DNA from: Bacteroidota bacterium
GTDB lineage: Bacteria; Bacteroidota; Bacteroidia; Bacteroidales; GCA-2748055
NCBI GenBank assembly: GCA_030592605.1
Contig: JAUVIT010000030.1
Span: 1-10,340 of the forward strand
Direction: 5' to 3'
Length of the DNA stretch: 10,340 nt
Shown here piece after piece: positions 1-5,500 of this stretch (the first letter of the stretch is position 1; each line of letters opens with the position of its first letter). The translations under genes and the position numbers were made by a program. The notes beneath the pieces were generated by a model that saw nothing but the letters and a program-made list of their open reading frames with translations, searched no databases and was not told the DNA's origin.

Positions 1-108
1 CTGCAGGTTCAGTACCAGTTTATCAGCTGGTTCCTGGCTAAGACCATGGGAAAACAGGCCCATGGAGAGTATCAGTGTAAATAGAATGATGATCTTTCTG
101 TTTTTCAT
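1..108 (-). CDS. TolC-like outer membrane efflux protein, N-terminal fragment (cut by window edge)
   Basis: Only the first 36 codons lie in the window, starting at the ATG whose complement is 106-108. The peptide opens MKNRK, followed by a hydrophobic stretch (about residues 6-19) and GLSQ, a plausible signal-peptide end near residue 25. It then reads EPADKLVLNLQ, which resembles the first mature segment of TolC-family outer membrane factors (usually L(T/N)L(E/Q)EA). The start is 13 bp after the stop of the TetR gene on the same strand. In Bacteroidota a tetR-tolC-hlyD-acrB order is a common RND efflux operon. The signal peptide is seen directly; the TolC identity is inferred from a few residues and from context. 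Another exported protein is possible. Confidence 0.55.
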   Translation of the reverse strand, partial: MKNRKIIILFTLILSMGLFSHGLSQEPADKLVLNLQ

Positions 109-121
109 ATCTCGAATTGTT

Positions 122-730
122 TTATTCCAAAATTGTTTTGCAATCTGCCAGGAGCTTTCGCCCCTTTTTAGTAGATATTCCCCTGAAGAAGGGAACAAGT
201 ATATGGTCGAACATCTCTTTCCTGTGGAAACCGGCATCGACCATGGTGCTGTCATGACCGAAAAGGTCAAAGAGTGCATGGATGGTTTGGTTAACGATAT
301 CGATGTTGAAGTCGTCCCTGAATACCTCCTGCTTAATTCCGGTCTCCAGCAATTTCCTGGTCATACTGTAATCACGAATTTCACCAGGATCTGAGAATTG
401 CTTAAAAACCTTCTGATGATATTTTTTGAAATCATGAAAAAATGCAGGACTCATTCGCTGCATTTGCCCGATGGTCATTTTAATAATGCGGAAGAGCGCC
501 TCAATGGCATTGTCCGATTGATCGATCAGCTTGTGAGCCTCCTCCGATGTCTGGTTTTTGTAGTACCTGATCACCTCCAGCAGAAGCGTGTCTTTGTCTT
601 TAAAGCGTTCATATATGGTCCGCTTGGAGATTCCCATTTCTTCGGCAAGCGAGTCCATGGTCATGCTTTTGATTCCGTACTTTCCAAACAGCATACCCGA
701 TTCAACTAGGATTCTTTCTCTGACTTCCAC
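122..730 (-). CDS. TetR/AcrR family transcriptional regulator
   Basis: A 202-residue protein of typical TetR length. Residues about 5-50 form the N-terminal DNA-binding domain: ERILVESGMLFGKYGIKSMTM, then the helix-turn-helix around 24-43 with GISKRTIYERF, the best conserved TetR motif, followed by FKDKDTLL. The rest (about 55-202) is the divergent all-helical ligand and dimerisation domain, from which the ligand cannot be read. The start is GTG at 730 (complement of 728-730). The same frame has a TAA two codons upstream, and the next ATG (residue 13) lies inside helix 1, so GTG is the best choice. The efflux-like gene starts 13 bp downstream, so the protein probably represses its own operon and responds to a substrate of the pump. 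That role is inferred from context and from the family. Confidence 0.93.
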   Translation of the reverse strand: MEVRERILVESGMLFGKYGIKSMTMDSLAEEMGISKRTIYERFKDKDTLLLEVIRYYKNQTSEEAHKLIDQSDNAIEALFRIIKMTIGQMQRMSPAFFHDFKKYHQKVFKQFSDPGEIRDYSMTRKLLETGIKQEVFRDDFNIDIVNQTIHALFDLFGHDSTMVDAGFHRKEMFDHILVPFFRGISTKKGRKLLADCKTILE

Positions 731-748
731 TTCTTATCAAATTTTCGG

Positions 749-756
749 CAAGTATA
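749..756 (-). promoter_or_regulatory. Possible -7 promoter element of the TetR operon
   Basis: On the minus strand this reads TATACTTG, one mismatch from the Bacteroidota -7 consensus TAnnTTTG. Transcription would begin near 743, giving a leader of about 13 nt before the GTG at 730. No clear -33 TTG is visible. The expected -33 region is occupied by the inverted repeat at 757-786. This is pattern matching only. Confidence 0.3.
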
Positions 757-786
757 TGAAAACTTTTTTAGTTTTTTTAGTTTTCA
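757..786. promoter_or_regulatory. Inverted repeat, candidate TetR operator
   Basis: TGAAAACT (757-764) and AGTTTTCA (779-786) are perfect 8-bp inverted arms around a 14-bp T-rich centre that contains the direct repeat TTTTTTAG/TTTTTTTAG. The element directly abuts the candidate -7 box of the TetR gene, so bound protein would block its -33 region. Size and place fit a TetR-family operator. The surroundings are very AT-rich, so chance similarity is a real alternative. Confidence 0.35.
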
Positions 787-870
787 GATTTAAAAAAAGC
801 ATAAAATCGGTCAATAGTGAATTAGGGCCGGTGAACGTAGCCCTGGATCATCACAACACCATTTTTTTAC

Positions 871-878
871 TACTTTTG
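871..878 (+). promoter_or_regulatory. valS -7 promoter element, very close to the start codon
   Basis: TACTTTTG is an exact match to the Bacteroidota -7 consensus TAnnTTTG and is preceded by a T7 tract. It ends 5 bp before the valS ATG at 884. Since transcription usually begins 5-7 bp after this box, the mRNA would start at or next to the ATG, with almost no leader. No convincing -33 TTG is seen near 848-852. Confidence 0.5.
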
Positions 879-883
879 CGGGC

Positions 884-3529
884 ATGAATATTCCATCAAA
901 ATATGATCCCGCCAGCGTGGAGGATAAATGGTACTCCTACTGGATGGAAAATGGCTTCTTCAGGAGCACTCCCGACCAGCGTGAACCTTACTGTATTGTG
1001 ATCCCGCCACCTAATGTTACTGGTGTTTTGCATATGGGACATATGCTTAATAATACCCTGCAGGATGTATTGATCCGCCGGGCACGTATGCAGGGAAAAA
1101 ACGCCCTCTGGGTTCCCGGAACAGACCATGCTTCCATTGCCACCGAAGCCAGAGTGGTGAGTAAGCTGGCCGCGGAGGGGATCAAAAAAAGTGATCTGAG
1201 CCGGGAGGCCTTCGTGAAACATGCCTGGGATTGGACCCACAAACATGGGGGCATCATCCTGGAGCAGCTGAAGAAGTTAGGGGCCTCCTGCGACTGGGAC
1301 CGGACCTGTTTTACCATGGATGAGGCTTTATCGGAGAGTGTGATCAAAGTGTTTGTGGATCTCTTTAATAAAGGTTTGATATACCGGGGTGTGAGAATGG
1401 TAAACTGGGACCCCCAGGCTCTCACAGCTGTGTCCGACGAAGAGGTTAATCACAAAGAGGTGGCCTCCAAGTTATACTATCTCAGATACCAGGTGGAGGG
1501 AGAAGAAGAATTTATCACCATTGCCACCACCCGTCCCGAGACCATTCTGGGCGATACCGCGGTATGTGTGCATCCGGAGGATGAGCGCTTTAGTAAATTT
1601 CACGGCAAGAAGGTACTGGTACCACTGGTGAACCGTTCTGTTCCCATTATCGTGGATGAGTATGTGGACCGGGAGTTTGGTACCGGAGCACTGAAGATAA
1701 CTCCTGCGCATGATATTAATGACTATGAACTGGGATTAAAACACAACCTGGAATCCATCGATATTTTTAATGACGACGGCACTCTGAATGAGGCGGCCCG
1801 GGTACTGGTGGGTGAGGATCGATTTAAAGCAAGGAAGTTGATTGTTCCCATGCTTGAGGAAGCAGGAAACCTGGTTAAGACAGAGGACTATATGAATAAG
1901 GTGGGCTTCTCGGAGCGAACCGATGCGGTAATCGAACCCAAGCTGAGTCTGCAATGGTTCCTGAGGATGAAGGACCTGGGAGCACCGGCGCTGGAGCATG
2001 TTATGAACGATGATGTGCAGCTTCAGCCCGCCAAGTTCAAGAATACCTATCGTCACTGGATGGAGAATGTGAAGGACTGGTGCATCTCCCGACAGCTCTG
2101 GTGGGGACATCGCATTCCGGCCTATTTCTATGGAGAAGGACCTATGGATTACGTGGTGGCCGAATCCATGGAGGAAGCGCTTGAACTTGCCCGTGAGCGT
2201 AGTGGCAACAGTCAGCTGAAAACTGAGGATCTGCATCAGGATGAGGATGTACTGGATACCTGGTTCTCTTCCTGGTTATGGCCCATCTCGGTCTTTGATG
2301 GCATTCGCCATCCCGACAATGAAGATATTAACTACTACTATCCTACCAACGACCTGGTGACTGCTCCGGAGATCCTGTTCTTCTGGGTGGCCCGAATGAT
2401 CATTGCCGGGTATGAATACCGGAATGAAAAACCCTTCGATTCGGTTTATCTTACCGGGATCGTTCGCGACCACAAAAGAAGGAAGATGTCCAAATCGCTG
2501 GGCAACTCCCCCGACCCCATTGAACTGATGAAAAAATACAGTGCCGATGGTGTCAGGGTGGGCATGCTCTTCTGTTCACCTGCCGGCAATGATCTTCTTT
2601 TTGATGAGAGCCTCACCGAGCAGGGAAGGAACTTCAGTAATAAGATATGGAACGCATTTCGACTGGTGAAGGGCTGGGAGGTTGATCCTGGCCTGGAACA
2701 GCCAGCACATTCGGCCGAAGCAGTACAATGGTTCGAGACCCAGATGAACAGGGCCTTTATTAAGGTAGAGGACCAATTTCTTAAGTACCGGGTGAGCGAT
2801 GCACTGATGATTATCTACAAATTGTTCTGGGATGAGTTCAGCTCCTGGTACCTGGAAACCGTCAAGCCGGCCTACCAGAAACCTATAGACCGGGCTAGCT
2901 ATGAGGCCACCCTGGGATTCATTGATGGGCTGATGCACATGCTTCATCCTTTTATGCCCTTTATCACCGAGGAAATCTGGCAGCTGATCATGGAGCGAAA
3001 GCCGGCCGAGAGCCTGATGGTTTCGCTTATGCCCACACCGGAAAGCTACGACAAAAAACTGCGCAGGCACTTCGAAGAAATCAAGGAGGTGATCACTTCC
3101 ATCCGGTTCATTCGTAATGAGAAGAACATTGCCCAGAAGGAGGTCCTGAAACTAATGGTACGTTCATCCAAAGACAGTAAGTACAGGAAGTACCTGGAGC
3201 CGGTGATCATCAAGTTGGCCAATCTGTCTGACGTGGCTTTGATTACGGAGGAACCAGAGGGTGCGGTATCCTTTATTGTGAAGAACGTGGAGTATTTCGT
3301 CCCCGTGGGCAGCATGGTCGATGCTGGTGAGGAACTGAAGAAGCTGGAGGAAGAATTGGCCTATACCCAGGGTTTCTTGCTTAGTGTTCAAAAGAAGATG
3401 AGCAATGAACGTTTTGTTCAGAATGCGCCGGCGCAGGTGGTGGAGAAGGAGCAGCAGAAGATGAGCGATGCAGAAGGAAAAATTGCAGTGCTGGAGGCTC
3501 AGATAGAGAAGCTTAAGGGGCAAGTCTGA
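884..3529 (+). CDS. valS: Valyl-tRNA synthetase (ValRS)
   Basis: This class I aminoacyl-tRNA synthetase charges tRNA-Val in the cytoplasm. The 881 residues are a normal length. The N-terminus [14 protein letters not shown] leads to [13 protein letters not shown], with the HIGH signature HMGH at 50-53. The CP1 editing domain, which removes mis-charged threonine, spans about 200-345 with TTRPET at 215-220 and [12 protein letters not shown] at 266-277. The second signature KMSKS is at 534-538. The anticodon-binding helical domain covers about 586-740, and the C-terminal tRNA-binding coiled coil about 813-881 ([14 protein letters not shown] onward). The ATG at 884 gives the usual family N-terminus. 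The gene stands alone on this strand: its upstream neighbour is divergent and its downstream neighbour convergent. Its last 17 bases overlap the antisense end of the pdxH relic. No terminator is evident after the stop. Confidence 0.99.
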   Translation: MNIPSKYDPASVEDKWYSYWMENGFFRSTPDQREPYCIVIPPPNVTGVLHMGHMLNNTLQDVLIRRARMQGKNALWVPGTDHASIATEARVVSKLAAEGIKKSDLSREAFVKHAWDWTHKHGGIILEQLKKLGASCDWDRTCFTMDEALSESVIKVFVDLFNKGLIYRGVRMVNWDPQALTAVSDEEVNHKEVASKLYYLRYQVEGEEEFITIATTRPETILGDTAVCVHPEDERFSKFHGKKVLVPLVNRSVPIIVDEYVDREFGTGALKITPAHDINDYELGLKHNLESIDIFNDDGTLNEAARVLVGEDRFKARKLIVPMLEEAGNLVKTEDYMNKVGFSERTDAVIEPKLSLQWFLRMKDLGAPALEHVMNDDVQLQPAKFKNTYRHWMENVKDWCISRQLWWGHRIPAYFYGEGPMDYVVAESMEEALELARERSGNSQLKTEDLHQDEDVLDTWFSSWLWPISVFDGIRHPDNEDINYYYPTNDLVTAPEILFFWVARMIIAGYEYRNEKPFDSVYLTGIVRDHKRRKMSKSLGNSPDPIELMKKYSADGVRVGMLFCSPAGNDLLFDESLTEQGRNFSNKIWNAFRLVKGWEVDPGLEQPAHSAEAVQWFETQMNRAFIKVEDQFLKYRVSDALMIIYKLFWDEFSSWYLETVKPAYQKPIDRASYEATLGFIDGLMHMLHPFMPFITEEIWQLIMERKPAESLMVSLMPTPESYDKKLRRHFEEIKEVITSIRFIRNEKNIAQKEVLKLMVRSSKDSKYRKYLEPVIIKLANLSDVALITEEPEGAVSFIVKNVEYFVPVGSMVDAGEELKKLEEELAYTQGFLLSVQKKMSNERFVQNAPAQVVEKEQQKMSDAEGKIAVLEAQIEKLKGQV

Positions 3530-3691
3530 TACGGCTCCACCCTTCATCATTCAGGCTATACTCAATCCGATCATGCAGACGGTACCTGCCACCCCGGATC
3601 TGTTCTGAATCTCCCGGGCTTTTCTGCTATTGTAATTGGTAAAAAAGATCAGTTTATTATGATCAAGCTTCCTATCGCTCCAGTTTGCCAT
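3513..3691 (-). pseudogene. pdxH: Decayed pyridoxamine 5'-phosphate oxidase (pdxH relic)
   Basis: Two pieces of PdxH are readable in the right order, in different minus-strand frames. From an ATG at 3691, codons 10-28 give DHNKLIFFTNYNSRKAREI, matching the FMN-region segment (family pattern F.(F/Y)TN..SRK...I). This frame continues without similarity to a TGA at 3551-3553, leaving a 46-residue ORF. A second frame from about 3602 to a TAA at 3513-3515 gives GGRYRLHDRIEYSLNDEGW and then SRIRLAP and stop. That is the PdxH C-terminus, including the substrate-binding Arg and His of RLHDR and the terminal RLAP. An intact enzyme is about 210-220 residues, with roughly 100 residues between the motifs. 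Here they are missing, as is most of the first 60-70 residues. The relic starts 2 bp after the nadC stop, so it was probably the last gene of that operon. The 46-residue ORF may still be translated but cannot be an oxidase. Confidence 0.87.
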
Positions 3692-3693
3692 CT

Positions 3694-4542
3694 CTAAAAA
3701 TCTGCTTTCAGGCTAAGATCCAGGCTCTTGATTTGATGGGTGAGGGCTCCCACTGAAATATAATCCACCCCGCATTCGGCGTAGCTGCGAATTGTCTCCA
3801 TGATAATGCCACCCGACGATTCTGTCTCAACCCGGTGTTTGATTTGCCGGACGGCTTCTCTGGTCATTTCCAGGGAAAAGTTATCAAGCAATATTCTGCG
3901 GACACCTCCCTTGGAAAGTATCACCTCAACATCATCCAGGGAGCGTGCTTCCACCACTATCTCAAGATCAAGTTCTTGATTTTTCAGATAGGTCCTGCAT
4001 TCATCTATGGCCTTACTGATGCCTCCGGCGAAATCGATATGGTTGTCCTTGATCATGATCATATCGTAGAGTCCGAAACGATGATTCACTCCTCCACCCA
4101 GTCGGACGGCCTCCTTTTCAAGGAAGCGCATACCGGGTGTTGTTTTCCTGGTGTCAAGGATCTTTGTTCCGGTCCCTTCCAACAGACGAACATAGATATT
4201 AGTGGTCGTGGCAATGCCGCTCATTCTCTGCATCACATTCAGAATCAGTCTTTCGCACTGTAATATCGTATGTACCTTCCCTGTAACCCGGAACACCACG
4301 TCGCCCGGTGAAATGACACAAGCATCTTCCATCAGGGGGACTAGCTCGATTTCTGGATCAAAGCGGTGAAAAATCCGCCGGGCTACATCGAGTCCGGCCA
4401 GGATCCCAGCCTCCTTCACCATCAGTATTGCCGATCCGGCAGCATCAGATGGAATGGTACTGAAAGTAGTATGATCCCCCTCCCCGATGTCTTCCCTGAA
4501 CCATTGGTCTATGCTTGAATCAAGGTTGTGGAGTGATGTCAT
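3694..4542 (-). CDS. nadC: Nicotinate-nucleotide pyrophosphorylase (quinolinate phosphoribosyltransferase, carboxylating)
   Basis: Converts quinolinate and PRPP to nicotinate mononucleotide, CO2 and pyrophosphate in de novo NAD synthesis in the cytoplasm. The 282 residues match the usual 275-300. The N-terminal domain has EDIGEGDHTT at 18-26. The barrel domain carries ERLILNVMQRMSGIAT (97-112), DTRKTTPG (130-137), the substrate-binding GGGVNHRFGLYD (149-160), KDNH (165-168), VEAR with the acidic active-site residue (197-200), LLDN (218-221), SGG (243-245) and VGALTH (264-269). The ATG at 4542 (complement of 4540-4542) lies inside the end of the DUF4783 gene, a 23-bp overlap that suggests cotranscription and coupled translation. 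The next in-frame ATG (residue 41) would remove the conserved N-terminus. nadA and nadB are not in this window. Confidence 0.98.
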   Translation of the reverse strand: MTSLHNLDSSIDQWFREDIGEGDHTTFSTIPSDAAGSAILMVKEAGILAGLDVARRIFHRFDPEIELVPLMEDACVISPGDVVFRVTGKVHTILQCERLILNVMQRMSGIATTTNIYVRLLEGTGTKILDTRKTTPGMRFLEKEAVRLGGGVNHRFGLYDMIMIKDNHIDFAGGISKAIDECRTYLKNQELDLEIVVEARSLDDVEVILSKGGVRRILLDNFSLEMTREAVRQIKHRVETESSGGIIMETIRSYAECGVDYISVGALTHQIKSLDLSLKADF

Positions 4543-4933
4543 ATTGAGACTCTTTTTCTATGCTCAGGTAGTAGATCAAATGTTTTCCTTCTTTGTTGAG
4601 AAAAAACATATTGACCCTGAAGTTGCCATTTGAGGTAGTCAGACTTCCTATGGCATATTTGGATTGCTCCTTGGTTCCTTCAAAAGAGATACTGAAACCG
4701 GTGGGGGTATGGGTTTTAAAAAAACTCTCCAGGATTCTGGATGCCTGGTTTTTACTTGTTTCATACTCCTCTTCCAGTATGGACATCTCAAGGCTCTGAT
4801 GAAACCACGCCGACATGGCAGTAGCATCTCCCTGGCCAATGGCTTTAGAAAGGCCGGCCGGAACAGTCTGGCTCAAAACTTGTGGAAGAACCAGCATGTT
4901 CACCAATAAAATAGTTAATATCCTCTGTTTCAC
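4520..4933 (-). CDS. DUF4783 family secreted or periplasmic protein
   Basis: A 137-residue protein of unknown function. Residues 1-22 form a signal peptide: MKQR, a hydrophobic core (about 5-17) and VLSQ before the probable cleavage near 21-22. The mature part (about 24-132) includes SKAIGQGDATAMSAWF, RILESFFKTH, SISFEGTKEQSKYAIGSL and FRVNMFFLNKEGKHLIYYLSIE. This fits the small Bacteroidota family DUF4783, which looks like an NTF2-like cone fold: an early helix with a 'GDA' turn, then curved strands. The start is GTG (complement of 4931-4933). An in-frame stop lies five codons upstream and the next ATG (residue 13) would destroy the signal peptide. It overlaps nadC by 23 bp and is divergent from rlmH. 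The same three-gene neighbourhood is, as far as I recall, common in Bacteroidota. Family assignment is from memory of sequence pattern and context. Confidence 0.88.
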   Translation of the reverse strand: MKQRILTILLVNMLVLPQVLSQTVPAGLSKAIGQGDATAMSAWFHQSLEMSILEEEYETSKNQASRILESFFKTHTPTGFSISFEGTKEQSKYAIGSLTTSNGNFRVNMFFLNKEGKHLIYYLSIEKESQYDITPQP

Positions 4934-4950
4934 TTTATCTAAATATCAAG

Positions 4951-4958
4951 TATGTTTG
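4951..4958 (+). promoter_or_regulatory. Candidate rlmH/kinase promoter (-7 element)
   Basis: TATGTTTG is an exact TAnnTTTG match in the 96-bp divergent gap between the DUF4783 gene and rlmH. Transcription from it would start near 4964, giving a leader of about 65 nt. No exact -33 TTG lies at the right spacing; TGTTTC near 4926-4931 is the closest. On the opposite strand an overlapping CATACTTG (4954 to 4947) is a poor -7 match that could serve the DUF4783-nadC operon. Apart from a short odd palindrome, ATTGG-G-CCAAT at 4974-4984, I see nothing else in the gap. Confidence 0.38.
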
Positions 4959-5029
4959 TATCTAACCGCAACTATTGGGCCAATTATTAGGTCCTTGCAA
5001 GATACAAAAAACCTGTCGATTTATCCTTT

Positions 5030-5500
5030 ATGCGCATCACACTCATTGAAAGCGGAAAAACAAAGGACCCTTTTATAAGGGAGGGTGTGGAGCTTTTCAG
5101 GAAACGAGTAATCAGATACGTTCCATTCCAGATTGAGACGCTTCCTGATCTGAAAAATACCCGGAATATGACCATGAAAGAGGTACAGGAGAAGGAAGGA
5201 AAGTTGATACTGAAACGCTTGAAGCCAGGCGATTATATGATCCTTTTGGATGAGCGTGGCCAGGAGTTTCATTCCATTTCTTTTGCTGAGTACCTGAATG
5301 GATTGGAGGGCAGGGTGAATCGCCTGTTGTTTGTTATTGGCGGACCCTATGGATTTTCAGAAGAGGTATATAAGAGGGCTGATGCAAAGCTCTCTCTCTC
5401 AAAACTGACCTTCTCCCACCAATTGGTGCGGGTGATTTTTATGGAGCAACTCTATAGGGCCTATACCATTTTAAAAGGAGAACCCTACCACCATGCCTGA
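5030..5500 (+). CDS. rlmH: 23S rRNA (pseudouridine-1915 N3) methyltransferase
   Basis: Methylates pseudouridine 1915 in helix 69 of 23S rRNA on the assembled ribosome, using S-adenosylmethionine. The 156 residues match the family's usual 155-160. It is a SPOUT-class enzyme with a C-terminal trefoil knot: LLDERGQEFHSISFA (72-86), RLLFVIGGPYGFSEEVYKRA (98-117) with the cofactor-binding GGPYG (104-108), LSKLTFSHQLVRVIFMEQLYRA (123-144), and the terminal GEPYHH (150-155). The ATG at 5030 gives the standard start MRITLIESGK. It is divergent from the DUF4783-nadC operon, and its last 8 bases overlap the start of the downstream histidine kinase, so the two are very probably cotranscribed and translationally coupled. 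Confidence 0.98.
   Translation: MRITLIESGKTKDPFIREGVELFRKRVIRYVPFQIETLPDLKNTRNMTMKEVQEKEGKLILKRLKPGDYMILLDERGQEFHSISFAEYLNGLEGRVNRLLFVIGGPYGFSEEVYKRADAKLSLSKLTFSHQLVRVIFMEQLYRAYTILKGEPYHHA
5475..5480 (+). promoter_or_regulatory. Ribosome binding site of the kinase inside rlmH
   Basis: AAGGAG lies within the rlmH 3' end, 12 nt before the kinase ATG at 5493. It is the clearest Shine-Dalgarno-like sequence in the window, whose genes mostly lack one as is usual in Bacteroidota. The spacing is on the long side, and the sequence also encodes part of LKGE of RlmH, so coincidence is possible. Confidence 0.35.

Noticed and set aside
824..844. AGGGC/GCCCT inverted repeat with 11-bp loop upstream of valS as a leader regulatory hairpin
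   Set aside because: The stem is only 5 bp and it lies upstream of the predicted transcription start, so it would not be in the valS mRNA. No T-box features are present.
3164..3550. 128-residue minus-strand ORF overlapping the valS 3' end
   Set aside because: It is antisense to a well-conserved valS coding region, its peptide resembles nothing, and its frame differs from the pdxH C-terminal frame. It is a shadow of valS.
3530..3693. Bidirectional terminator between valS and nadC
   Set aside because: No stable GC hairpin with a T-run on either strand was found. The stretch is explained by the pdxH relic.
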